From Flavobacteriales bacterium (GTDB lineage: Bacteria; Bacteroidota; Bacteroidia; Flavobacteriales_F; PHOS-HE28), in NCBI GenBank assembly GCA_016710685.1, contig JADJVC010000002.1, positions 1,054,001 to 1,118,000 of the forward strand: 64,000 bases of DNA. The letters run 5' to 3'. Of this stretch, positions 1-7,285 are shown in pieces. Position 1 is the first letter of the stretch; each line of letters opens with the position of its first letter. Under the pieces are notes generated by a model. The model saw nothing but the letters and a program-made list of their open reading frames with translations, had not been told where the DNA came from and searched no databases. The position numbers and the translations under genes are program-made.

Positions 1-1
1 G

Positions 2-456
2 ATCAGCGATGAGGCCTACAAACAAGCTTACCGCCGGATGCGAGAAGAAGACATGGGACCTGTACTTTCCCTCGTACTGGCCGGTGGTTGGGTTGAAAGC
101 ATGCACTTGGTAACGCACCAAGTCATCCATTTCGACCCGCAGAATGCATTGGTCCAGCGCGTGGCCGAACAAAAAGTAAGCTTGAACCACTTGGTCGACC
201 TCATGGGAGCCTACCCACGGACCCTGAAGTGCTGAACATGAAAAGCCGGCGGTTGGCCAGACGCGACATCTACGACACCTTTCCGGTAGTGCGGGAACCT
301 CATAAAGGAATTTCACCCAGTGGAAGGGCCATCTTGGGCGACGACATACAAATTCTGGCAACCCCGGAAGGGTTCCAACTCCTTTCCAACGCATTGGAAG
401 CGCTCCGCGAAGACATCATACGGCCTGAAGACGCACCGAAAGCCGCGAACGCCTAG
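2..456 (+). CDS. Conserved hypothetical protein, 5' end outside window, one frameshift
   Basis: This gene enters the window already open (reading ISDEAYKQAYRRM from base 2) and has no visible start. The first frame stops at 235. The second frame covers the last 75 codons and ends at TAG 454-456. Adding one C to the CCC run at 214-216 joins them through GAYPTDPEVLNMKS, so I read this as one gene with a one-base loss rather than two small genes. No family was recognised. The C-terminal part is soluble, with an acidic, helix-prone end. Seven bases separate it from the next gene on the same strand. An alternative is a second small gene starting at ATG 238. Confidence 0.5.
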
Positions 457-462
457 GAACCC

Positions 463-999
463 ATGGACTTGCGAAAGATCTTCTTCATAGCTGCATGCGC
501 GGCCTCCGTGCTTACCAGCGCGCAAAGCGAATGCTCCGACTATTGGACCGGGGCGCAACGCTCCAGCGATGCACGCTTCAGAACAAACGGCCAAAGCCGC
601 GGTGCCAGTGTACAGGTGGGCAAGCCCACCGAGCTCAACATCATCGTCTACAAAGGCCAAGACTACCACATTGCCTTCGCGTATGATGAGAAGGTGCTCG
701 GCGATAGTATCCACGTACGTTTGATCGAAAAAGTGAGGGAGGCCAACATTAAGCCAAGTACCGACGGATCGCCATCGTCCATTACATACGCCGATGTCCG
801 CAAGGTGATCTGGGACAATGCCGAGCAGGGTGGATCCCAGGACATTGAATTCACGGCCACTTCCAGCAAGCGCATGGCGATCGAAGTGACGGCGCCCGGG
901 GTCTCCGAGAATGGGGGCAAAGGCAAGCGGTCCGATAGGGACATCGGTTGTTTGGGCATCCTTATCGAGCACATGCCCACACCGAACATCGGTTTTTAG
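463..999 (+). CDS. Secreted hypothetical protein with signal peptide
   Basis: This encodes 178 residues. The N-terminus MDLRKIFFIAACAASVLTSAQ is a typical Sec signal peptide with cleavage expected near residues 19-21, so the product should be periplasmic or exported. The mature part is polar with a predicted beta-rich core. It has a few cysteines (near residues 24 and 164) that could form a disulfide. No lipobox and no T9SS C-terminal domain are visible. It follows the preceding gene by 6 nt and may be co-transcribed with it. The family was not recognised, so no function is proposed. Confidence 0.6.
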   Translation: MDLRKIFFIAACAASVLTSAQSECSDYWTGAQRSSDARFRTNGQSRGASVQVGKPTELNIIVYKGQDYHIAFAYDEKVLGDSIHVRLIEKVREANIKPSTDGSPSSITYADVRKVIWDNAEQGGSQDIEFTATSSKRMAIEVTAPGVSENGGKGKRSDRDIGCLGILIEHMPTPNIGF

Positions 1000-1024
1000 G
1001 GCGATGCGCCCGGCGTGGAGCGGC

Positions 1025-1032
1025 TACTTTTG
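1025..1032 (+). promoter_or_regulatory. Putative -7 box for the nrnA-like gene
   Basis: TACTTTTG matches the Bacteroidota -7 consensus TAnnTTTG and lies 6 nt before the ATG at 1039. This spacing implies a very short or absent 5' leader. It also supports 1039 rather than the upstream GTG at 1015 as the start. No convincing -33 element was seen. Confidence 0.4.
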
Positions 1033-1038
1033 CCGCCC

Positions 1039-2064
1039 ATGCAACATCCTTCAGCCCCGGCCGCACAGGTCGCCGCCCTCGCGGAACTGCTCCGTACCCC
1101 GCGCCGTATCGCCTTGGTAACGCATTTCAATCCCGATGGTGATGCCATCGGCAGCACTACCGCATTGGCCGCCGTGTTGAAAGCCGAAGGCCATGTGGCG
1201 CAGGTGGTTTTGCCCAATCCCGCTGCGCGTAACCTGCATTGGATACCGGGATACAGTCAGGCCATCAATCACATCAACTCCGCGCAACAATGCGCGGAAG
1301 CCATCGCTTCGGCAGATTTGCTTTTCTGTTTGGATTTCAACCGGCAAGACCGCGTGGAAGGCCTGGAAACCGCTGTTCGCGCGCATCCGCTCAAAGTGCT
1401 CATCGATCACCATCGTGGTCCAGAGGATTTTGCGCGCGTTGCATTTTCCGACATCACGGCTTCTTCCACCTGCCAGATGGTGCATGATGTGGTGAACGCG
1501 TTGGGCATGGCGCGCAGCATTGGTCCGGACGCGGCGAACAGTATGTACGCCGGGCTGATGACGGACTCGGGATCATTTCGTTTCCCCAGCACCAGCCCGC
1601 ATACTTTGCGCGTGGCCGCCGACTTATTGGAACGCGGGGCAAAGCCGGATGCCATATTCGCGGCGATCATGGACGACAACTCCTTGGAGCGGTTGCGGTT
1701 GATCGGCTTTGCGTTGAGTGAAAAATTGGAAATGATGCCCGGCAACGAGGCTACGGTTATCGCACTTTCCAAGGAAGAGCATGAGCGGTTCCACTACACG
1801 CCCGGCGATACGGAAGGTTTGGTGAACTACGGGCTTGGTATACGCGGTGTGCGGCTCAGCGTATTTCTGGCGGAGCGCAACGGCATCGTTAAGCTCAGCC
1901 TACGCAGCAAAGGAAATTTGCCGGTGAATGAATTTCTCGGTGCCCACTTTGAAGGCGGCGGGCATGCCAACGCCGCTGGCGGAAAGTCTACATTGCCTTT
2001 GGCAGAGGCCACTGCAAAATTGAAGGCTGAATTGCCCGCGTTTCTTGCTAAGCATCCCGCATGA
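1039..2064 (+). CDS. nrnA: DHH-family phosphoesterase (NrnA-like oligoribonuclease / pAp phosphatase)
   Basis: This encodes 341 residues from ATG 1039, close to the usual length of NrnA proteins. The N-terminal DHH domain shows HFNPDGDAIGS (Asp33, Asp35), a DFNR aspartate motif and LIDHH, which together form the two-metal site. The C-terminal DHHA1 domain carries the GGGHANAAGG substrate-binding loop. Characterised relatives degrade nanoRNAs of two to five nucleotides and convert pAp to AMP in the cytoplasm. The in-frame GTG at 1015 was rejected because a -7 box lies between it and the ATG. The stop overlaps the next start by 4 nt (ATGA), so the two genes are probably translationally coupled. 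Confidence 0.88.
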   Translation: MQHPSAPAAQVAALAELLRTPRRIALVTHFNPDGDAIGSTTALAAVLKAEGHVAQVVLPNPAARNLHWIPGYSQAINHINSAQQCAEAIASADLLFCLDFNRQDRVEGLETAVRAHPLKVLIDHHRGPEDFARVAFSDITASSTCQMVHDVVNALGMARSIGPDAANSMYAGLMTDSGSFRFPSTSPHTLRVAADLLERGAKPDAIFAAIMDDNSLERLRLIGFALSEKLEMMPGNEATVIALSKEEHERFHYTPGDTEGLVNYGLGIRGVRLSVFLAERNGIVKLSLRSKGNLPVNEFLGAHFEGGGHANAAGGKSTLPLAEATAKLKAELPAFLAKHPA

Positions 2065-2585
2065 AAACGATCGCTCCCGCGCTGCTTTTGCTCCTTGCTT
2101 CCTGCGGAAACGGTACTCCGCCGCCGCCCGCCCGCGTAGGCAACGGCACCGCGCCGGTGGACACGCGTGTGATGGACGAAAACAAGGACATGGCTGCGCG
2201 CGAAGAACAGGACATCCGCGATTGGCTTGGTCGGCAGGAAGCGGGAATGAACACTTCCGGTACAGGCCTGCGCTGGAAATTGGTGCGTGACGTGCCCGGA
2301 GATACGGCACGGTCGGGTCAGCTGGCGGTGCTGAATTATGCGGTTTTCCTGCTGAACGGCGATACGTGCTATTCCTCAGTGCAGGATGGTCCGGCCTCGT
2401 TCCGCATTGAGCATGCTGATGTGGAAAGTGGACTTCAGGAAGGCATTCAACATCTTTCGGTTGGTGATAGCGCCGTGCTGGTGATCCCCAGCGCGCTTGC
2501 GTTCGGCCTGCTGGGCGATCGTGACAAAATTCCCATGCGCAGCACCATTATTTACCACGTGGGCTTGATCGCTTTGCAGAAATGA
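2061..2585 (+). CDS. FKBP-type peptidyl-prolyl isomerase lipoprotein
   Basis: This encodes 174 residues. MKTIAPALLLLLASC is a lipoprotein signal with the lipidated cysteine at 15. A proline-rich linker follows, then an FKBP domain covering roughly residues 75-174. Visible FKBP landmarks are SGQLAVLNYAVFLLNGD, a glutamate-rich strand GLQEGIQHLSVGD, and the IPSALAFG loop. Proteins of this type in Bacteroidota resemble gliding accessory lipoprotein GldI and act in the periplasm on protein folding. It sits between two ATGA overlaps, in one operon with the DHH phosphoesterase and a second FKBP gene. Specific assignment as GldI is not claimed. Confidence 0.8.
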   Translation: MKTIAPALLLLLASCGNGTPPPPARVGNGTAPVDTRVMDENKDMAAREEQDIRDWLGRQEAGMNTSGTGLRWKLVRDVPGDTARSGQLAVLNYAVFLLNGDTCYSSVQDGPASFRIEHADVESGLQEGIQHLSVGDSAVLVIPSALAFGLLGDRDKIPMRSTIIYHVGLIALQK

Positions 2586-3463
2586 AGAACGGTGCGTTGG
2601 TGGCTATCGCGGTCTGCTTGTTGGTGGCGTGCGGCCCATCGCCCTTACCGGGCGGGTCCCGCATGAGCGACGGCGTGTACTGGCGCTTGAACGCACTGGG
2701 CGATGGCGAACGTTTTCCCTCCGATAGCGACAGCGTGATGGTGCGCGTGCGCATGGCCTTTCCCGGCACCGCACCCGGCTCGCTCTTCAGTACGGAGCGC
2801 TGGTATGGCATGGCTGGCGCGCCCCATGCTGCGGACTATTTCAGCAAATTGCATTCGGGCGATAGCGCAACAATAATGATGCACGCCAGTAAACTTCCGT
2901 GGACCGAATTGGGTGCTACAAGACCGGCTTCCGCCAAGGACACCTCATGGGTGGAAATGGAATTGTCCATGCGCGCCATGCGTTCCTTGGAGCAATCACT
3001 GATAGTGCAAGAAGCGCTGCTTCAAGCCCGCACGCAACTTGATGAGGACAGCATACTCGGCGTGTACTTGGCCGATACGGCCCAACACTGGCGTAAAGCC
3101 TACGGCCTGTGGTACAGTTTGCCCCCTGAAGCAAAACATGGAGCGCGCGTGAGCTATGGGGAGATCGTGACGATCGCTTACACCGCTTCTTTCCTTGATA
3201 ACGGCAAAGAGTTCGACAAGGAACCAGCCGCCAATGGCGGATTGACGTTCCGCTTGGGCGATCCCGGACAAGTAGTGAAAGGGCTGGAAATTGCTACCAG
3301 CCTGCTACCGCGAAATGGTGGCAGCGGGCGGTTCATTCTACCTTCCGAATTGGCGTTCGGACCAACGGGGTCTTCCAGTGGCATCGTGCCGCCTTGGACA
3401 CCGGTGCTTTATGAAGTGAGTGTGCTGCCGGCGAAGGCCGAAAGTGCGCAAACTGCCCCGTAG
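2582..3463 (+). CDS. FKBP-type peptidyl-prolyl isomerase lipoprotein, longer paralogue
   Basis: This encodes 293 residues and starts in an ATGA overlap with the previous gene. The lipobox LLVAC places the lipidated Cys at 17. The C-terminal FKBP domain (about residues 195-290) contains YGEIVTIAYTASFLDNGKEFD, GDPGQVVKGLEIATSLL and ILPSELAFGPTG. The middle part (about 60-190) is a second, more diverged globular region with a helix-rich stretch and may be a degenerate FKBP repeat. It probably works as an outer-membrane-anchored periplasmic foldase beside its shorter neighbour. It is the last gene of the operon, and the strand switches just downstream. Confidence 0.78.
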   Translation: MKNGALVAIAVCLLVACGPSPLPGGSRMSDGVYWRLNALGDGERFPSDSDSVMVRVRMAFPGTAPGSLFSTERWYGMAGAPHAADYFSKLHSGDSATIMMHASKLPWTELGATRPASAKDTSWVEMELSMRAMRSLEQSLIVQEALLQARTQLDEDSILGVYLADTAQHWRKAYGLWYSLPPEAKHGARVSYGEIVTIAYTASFLDNGKEFDKEPAANGGLTFRLGDPGQVVKGLEIATSLLPRNGGSGRFILPSELAFGPTGSSSGIVPPWTPVLYEVSVLPAKAESAQTAP

Positions 3464-3510
3464 TCGCTTTATCGTATTGGGAAACTACTTCAAGGCCGGG
3501 GTTCGGGATT

Positions 3511-3578
3511 ACTCCGTATCCGGCACCGCTCCCGGCGGGTTGAACAAGCCCCAATCATCCCAGAGGTAGAACGAATCC
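3511..3578. repeat. Direct repeat copy 1: detached 3' end of the gene at 4251-4760
   Basis: This 68-bp segment matches 4253-4320 at 66 of 68 positions. Read on the minus strand it encodes the last residues (LWDDWGLFNPPGAVPDTE) of the neighbouring hypothetical gene, and TAA at 3509-3511 supplies a stop. The two copies bracket the yefM-yoeB module exactly, as expected if a segment inserted at the gene's 3' end and restored it. Confidence 0.85.
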
Positions 3579-3644
3579 GTTCATTATAAATGGCGGTGGG
3601 ACCAAACGCAGGATTGAAGGACTACCTCGCTCTCCTTGCGTATT

Positions 3645-3923
3645 TTATTTCTTATCGTAGTGAAAGCGGCATTGAATGACCAGACATCTTTGATTGTGTC
3701 CCTTCTTTCCCGTTACCTCGTAAACCAAGCGATGTTCGCCGGTGATACGTCGGGACCAAAACCCCTTGAGGTCGTATTTCAAAGGTTCAGGTTTCCCTGG
3801 ACCTTTGAAAGGTTCTGACTTAATGGCTACCAACAGGTCCTTTATCTTTTGGACCACTTTCGGGTCGGTCTTTTCCCAGTATTCATACTCCTCCCACGCA
3901 TTCGAAGTGAAGTCGATGCGCAT
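3645..3923 (-). CDS. yoeB: YoeB-family mRNA interferase toxin
   Basis: This encodes 92 residues with a RelE/YoeB fold. It keeps the residues used by E. coli YoeB: Glu46 (in GKPEPLKY), Arg65 (in TGEHRLVYEV) and the C-terminal His-Tyr pair (RFHYDKK, residues 88-89). The family cleaves mRNA in the ribosomal A site. The gene lies 7 nt downstream of yefM in the same operon, the normal antitoxin-first order. All catalytic positions are present and the frame is intact, so the toxin is likely functional if expressed. Characterised relatives are neutralised and autoregulated with YefM. Confidence 0.92.
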   Translation of the reverse strand: MRIDFTSNAWEEYEYWEKTDPKVVQKIKDLLVAIKSEPFKGPGKPEPLKYDLKGFWSRRITGEHRLVYEVTGKKGHNQRCLVIQCRFHYDKK

Positions 3924-3930
3924 AACGGAA

Positions 3931-4179
3931 TCAACCCTTGAAGGAAACTACCTTCCCTGTGCGAGCTTGCGTGATGGATTCGGAAAGTCGCTTTCTATTC
4001 GCCGCGGTGGAAAGCAAATGCCCCGTCTCAACCATGGAGTTGTATTCCGTGATCGACATGATCACAACGGCATCCTCTTCGTTTTGACGAGGCACGATTA
4101 AGACCTCTTGGAAACGACTTACGGCATCGAAGAACTCCTTCATATTCTGCCGAAGCGTAGTGATGGTTAGCGCTTTCAT
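3931..4179 (-). CDS. yefM: YefM/Phd-family antitoxin
   Basis: This encodes 82 residues. The N-terminal Phd/YefM DNA-binding domain is MKALTITTLRQNMKEFFDAV followed by EVLIVPRQNEEDAVVIMSITEYNSM. The C-terminal tail is flexible and toxin-binding. The product neutralises YoeB and represses its own operon. A cluster of three CGTACA/TGTACG half-sites lies 21-50 nt upstream and overlaps a -7 box, which supports autoregulation. The start at 4179 follows a TTTTTTAATTTG leader. The locus is bounded by two 68-bp copies of a neighbour's 3' end, so it probably arrived as a unit. Confidence 0.92.
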   Translation of the reverse strand: MKALTITTLRQNMKEFFDAVSRFQEVLIVPRQNEEDAVVIMSITEYNSMVETGHLLSTAANRKRLSESITQARTGKVVSFKG

Positions 4180-4199
4180 TTTTTAATTTGGTAGTTCAA

Positions 4200-4229
4200 C
4201 GTACAGTCAAATGTACGGATAAACGTACA
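4200..4229 (-). promoter_or_regulatory. yefM operator and -7 box
   Basis: Half-sites CGTACA (4200-4205), TGTACG (4212-4217) and CGTACA (4224-4229) repeat at an exact 12-bp period, making two overlapping perfect inverted repeats with 6-bp spacers. E. coli YefM recognises repeats with a TGTACA core, so this is a likely YefM operator. On the minus strand TACATTTG (4215-4208) is an exact TAnnTTTG -7 box inside it. Bound antitoxin would therefore block RNA polymerase. Confidence 0.6.
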
Positions 4230-4250
4230 GATTGTTGTCGTCCTTTTCCT

Positions 4251-4760
4251 TCACTCCGTATCCGGCACCGCTCCCGGCGGGTTGAACAAGCCCCAATCGT
4301 CCCAGAGGTAGAAGGAATCCTGGAAGCTGGCCACCCATTGCACGAACAAAGGCTGGAACTCTTTCACGGCTTCGCGAAGCAGATCGAAGTGTGCTTCTTC
4401 CAAGTGTCCCGCAATTTCCAATCCGCGCAAGCAGGTCACCAATTCCCGGCAGGAGCGACGGATCAATGCGGCGTTCTCCATCTGCAGATCGTACATGTTC
4501 AAGTTCCATGCGCCGGCCAACTTGGCGGTGATCGTGTGCGCATGCTGCATCATTTCGTCCTTGGTGCCCTCCAACATGCGCAGCTCGAACTGCTCCCGTT
4601 CGGATCCGCTTTTTACATCGTCGGGGGCTGCTTCCACGATCGCAATGGCCAAGGTTTGGATCTCTTCAGCCTTTTGATAGATCGCGCTGTCGCTCACGTC
4701 CGGGCCGTCGTCCATGGCACCGAAAGCGAGATTATCATCGTCATCATCGTCGTCGAACAT
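4251..4760 (-). CDS. Conserved hypothetical protein with N-terminal aspartate run
   Basis: This encodes 169 residues from ATG 4760 (MFDDDDDDDNLAF). The frame stays open further upstream, but the sequence there looks intergenic. The body is mostly helical with an acidic composition and no signal peptide or membrane segment, so it should be cytoplasmic. It probably belongs to a Bacteroidota-specific family that I cannot name. Its last 22 codons are duplicated beyond the toxin-antitoxin module at 3511-3578. That makes its 3' end the apparent integration target. The frame is intact, so the insertion left a complete protein. Confidence 0.6.
   Translation of the reverse strand: MFDDDDDDDNLAFGAMDDGPDVSDSAIYQKAEEIQTLAIAIVEAAPDDVKSGSEREQFELRMLEGTKDEMMQHAHTITAKLAGAWNLNMYDLQMENAALIRRSCRELVTCLRGLEIAGHLEEAHFDLLREAVKEFQPLFVQWVASFQDSFYLWDDWGLFNPPGAVPDTE
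4253..4320. repeat. Direct repeat copy 2: native 3' end of the hypothetical gene
   Basis: This is the 68-bp partner of 3511-3578 (two mismatches) and is part of the functional coding sequence. Only 674 bp separate the copies, and those bases hold yefM, yoeB and their operator. No integrase gene or terminal inverted repeat is visible between them. Confidence 0.85.
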
Positions 4761-4855
4761 CGCAGGTCGGGTTTTATGCGTTGTATAGTTACGTCGTGTC
4801 GCCTGCAGTCGCCGCAAGGTCACTCGAAGAGGACCCTGTGCTGCGATGGAACTGT

Positions 4856-5782
4856 TTAGTCCTTTACCTTCTCGAACACCATGCGGTAATGCTCGAAGAC
4901 TTCCTTCTCAAACACTTGCAAGTTGGGTTGGATGCGGTAGCGACGCACCCATTTGCGGAAGTCGCTGCTCGCGAGCTTCGGCAACAGTGTTCCGTATAGG
5001 AGATATTTCTGCAAGTTGAATTTGTTGAACGCCTTGGTCCACCGGTCGATGGTCTCGATGTAGTCCAAGCGGCCGCTGTCGATGCTCACGAGCTTGAAGT
5101 GCTCCTTCGCAGGCTCGGTCATTCCTTCGCTGCCGTAGGGGATCCATGAGCCGGGGAACACGTCGCAGACGAGGTCCATCAGCTCTTCGTTGCTGTACTC
5201 GTACTTCTTTTTGTACACGTTGGTCTCGCCGAATTTGATGTCCTCGAACTTCACCATGTTGGGGCCGAATACCATCGTCTGGCAGTAAAAGCGCCCGCCG
5301 ATCGGGAGCAAGTCGGCCATCTGTTTGAAATAGGTCCTGTAGATCTCCGCCTGTTTTCCGGCCTTGTATTCCTCGATGGAGCAGAGGTGTTCCGGACTTC
5401 CCATTGCTGCCACCGCGTCGAACTTCCCGAAGGTCGCCGGTGTGATGTCCTTGGAGTTCATTTGGTGAACGTTCATGCCGTTCTTCTTGCAGGCATCGGC
5501 CTGTCCCTGCGCGAGCACTACGCCATACGCATCCGCACCGTGCTTGTCCAAGTAGTCAACAAAAGCACCCCAGCCGCAGCCGATGTCCAGCACCTTGCTG
5601 CCCTTTTTGATGTTGAGGTTGTCCCAGATGAATTTGTGCTTTTTCTCCTGGGCCTGTTCCAGCGTCATGCTGAAGTCGCCATCGAAGCGCGCGCCGCTGT
5701 AGCCGCCTTTCTCTCCCAAGCTGAGCCGGAAGATCTTGTCCATTGTGGTGTAGTGCGCGTCGAGGTCCTTTTGATCTGCCAT
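4856..5782 (-). CDS. Cyclopropane-fatty-acyl-phospholipid synthase-like SAM methyltransferase
   Basis: This encodes 308 residues from ATG 5782 (MADQKDLDAHYTTMD). The class I SAM-binding motif VLDIGCGWGAF lies at about 64-74. The CFA-like region before it (HYTTMDKIFRLSLGEKGGYSGARF) resembles the substrate-proximal part of the CfaS/mycolic acid methyltransferase family. The C-terminal half keeps the family's GETNVYKKKYEYSNEEL and WTKAFNKFNLQKY stretches. It likely methylates an unsaturated lipid or a related small molecule in the cytoplasm. The exact substrate cannot be read from sequence. Longer upstream starts run into an intergenic repeat at about 5850 and were rejected. Confidence 0.75.
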   Translation of the reverse strand: MADQKDLDAHYTTMDKIFRLSLGEKGGYSGARFDGDFSMTLEQAQEKKHKFIWDNLNIKKGSKVLDIGCGWGAFVDYLDKHGADAYGVVLAQGQADACKKNGMNVHQMNSKDITPATFGKFDAVAAMGSPEHLCSIEEYKAGKQAEIYRTYFKQMADLLPIGGRFYCQTMVFGPNMVKFEDIKFGETNVYKKKYEYSNEELMDLVCDVFPGSWIPYGSEGMTEPAKEHFKLVSIDSGRLDYIETIDRWTKAFNKFNLQKYLLYGTLLPKLASSDFRKWVRRYRIQPNLQVFEKEVFEHYRMVFEKVKD

Positions 5783-5848
5783 GTGGTTGTTTTTCGGGGG
5801 CTGAATGTAGTATTGAGAATGTGTCTGGAGATATTGTGGGTGTTTGGT

Positions 5849-5882
5849 TTGGGGACGCGGAGACGCGGAGGCGCAGAGAAAT
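5849..5882. repeat. Intergenic 'CGGAGRCGCGGAGG' repeat
   Basis: The run GGGGACGCGGAGACGCGG followed by AGGCGCAGAGAAAT belongs to the same word-like repeat family that is dense at 33.2 kb and 34.1-34.4 kb. The rest of the 5783-5993 gap has no recognised feature. Confidence 0.6.
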
Positions 5883-5993
5883 GCAATTTGATGATAGGCG
5901 GTTGGTATGGTTAGAAGCCAAACGCCAGCATCCAAACATTACTAACCTTTTGTCTCGGTTTTCAGCGACTAAGGCCGCGCAAACGAGCCGTCC

Positions 5994-7145
5994 TCAATGA
6001 TCGTGCTCCCCAGTCCCTTTCGTTAGCTCGCTCAGCAGGTAGTACGTGCCTTTCACCACGATCGTGGCGTTCGGGTCCACGGCTTCCAAAGGCACCACTT
6101 CGGTGTAACCCAGCTCGCTGGCTCCCGTGCGCACGGCTACTTGCTTGAAGGTATTGGGCTCATCTTCCACGAAGATGTAGTGCTCGTCGCCGTTGCTTAC
6201 CACGGCCTCGGCAGGCAAGCTCCAGGCCGAGGTGCTGTCGGTCATGATCAGCGCCTCGATGTACATGCCGGGCATCAGTTCCTCGCCATTGTCATCCAGC
6301 TTGGCATGGGCCAGCACGGCTTGTTGGTCGCGCTCAAAGGCCTTGTTCACCGCGTAGATCGTGGCGCTGTGTTGCCCAACAGGCTCGCCGGCATGGCCGA
6401 AGACCACTTTTTGTCCTGTGCGCACCCGCGCCACGTCCTGCTCGAACAGGTTGAGGTCGATGTGCAGGCCGCTGTTATCCACCACGGTGAAAAGCGGAAT
6501 GTTCGGCTCCGCGAACTGCCCCAAGGTGATGGCGATGTGCTGCAATGTTCCTGTGATCGGTGAGCGAACGGAATACGTGGAGCTGATGTCTTGCGCTGAA
6601 AGACGAGCTGGGTCCGTGCCGAAGACACGGAGTTTCGCGGCCATTCCAGCGTGTTTGGCGCGGGCCACATCGGCATCGGCTTGGGCACGTTCCAAGGTCT
6701 TGGTGGCGTTGATGCGGTCGTCGTGCAGGTCCTGTTGTCGCTTGAGGTCCGCGTTCAGCGCCAGCAGGTTCGCGCTGGTCTCCAAATAGTCTTGCTGCAG
6801 TTGCAGGAATTCCATGTTTTCCACGGTCGCCAGCACTTGGCCTTTGGTAACGGATTGCCCTTCACGCACAGGGATGCCGCGCACCAGTCCGCCCGCCAGC
6901 ACGCTGACCTGTGCACTCTTGTCCGGCGGAAGCACAAGTCGCCCATTGGCCTTCAACGAGGTGCTCAGTCCGCGCTTTTCCATTGTGCCGGTGATCAGCC
7001 CTATGGCCTTGACCTGCTCCGCGGTGAGCGATACTTCCGGGCCGTGAGCGCCTGGTGTTTCTTGAGCGTGTTCATCGGGAACTGGTGTGCTTCCGCCGCC
7101 GCAGGCGACCAAAGTGATAAGTAGCAACGCAGTTAGAGGGAGCAT
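5994..7145 (-). CDS. RND efflux periplasmic adaptor lipoprotein (CusB/CzcB type)
   Basis: This encodes 383 residues from ATG 7145. MLPLTALLLITLVAC is a lipoprotein signal with Cys at 15. The usual adaptor layout is visible: a barrel-sandwich half (VSVLAGGLVRGIPVREGQSV), an alpha-hairpin (about 90-170), a second lipoyl-like half (YSVRSPITGTLQHIAITLGQ), then beta-barrel and membrane-proximal domains. It would bridge the pump to the outer-membrane channel and may deliver metal ions. The frame is open up to 7286, overlapping the pump stop as TAATG, but that stretch is a dispersed intergenic repeat, so the later start is preferred. It is the last gene of the efflux operon. Confidence 0.85.
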   Translation of the reverse strand: MLPLTALLLITLVACGGGSTPVPDEHAQETPGAHGPEVSLTAEQVKAIGLITGTMEKRGLSTSLKANGRLVLPPDKSAQVSVLAGGLVRGIPVREGQSVTKGQVLATVENMEFLQLQQDYLETSANLLALNADLKRQQDLHDDRINATKTLERAQADADVARAKHAGMAAKLRVFGTDPARLSAQDISSTYSVRSPITGTLQHIAITLGQFAEPNIPLFTVVDNSGLHIDLNLFEQDVARVRTGQKVVFGHAGEPVGQHSATIYAVNKAFERDQQAVLAHAKLDDNGEELMPGMYIEALIMTDSTSAWSLPAEAVVSNGDEHYIFVEDEPNTFKQVAVRTGASELGYTEVVPLEAVDPNATIVVKGTYYLLSELTKGTGEHDH

Positions 7146-7200
7146 GAGGGTCCTCTTCGAGAGACCCTGATGGAGCTCTGAGTAACCCTGTTCGAGTGAG

Positions 7201-7258
7201 AGGTCGCGGCCACGGCATTCAGTTTTCTGATTTTCTGATCGTCTGATCATCTGATCCG
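7201..7258. repeat. Dispersed intergenic repeat, copy 1 (GTCGCGGC...TCTGATC)
   Basis: The order GTCGCGGC, ACGGCATTCA, then several TCTGATC/TCTGATT units recurs in the same orientation at 39583-39640. The copy here lies between the pump and adaptor genes and keeps the upstream adaptor frame open only by chance. Confidence 0.65.
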
Positions 7259-7285
7259 TTGTTTCGTTCTTCATCTGCAAATTCA

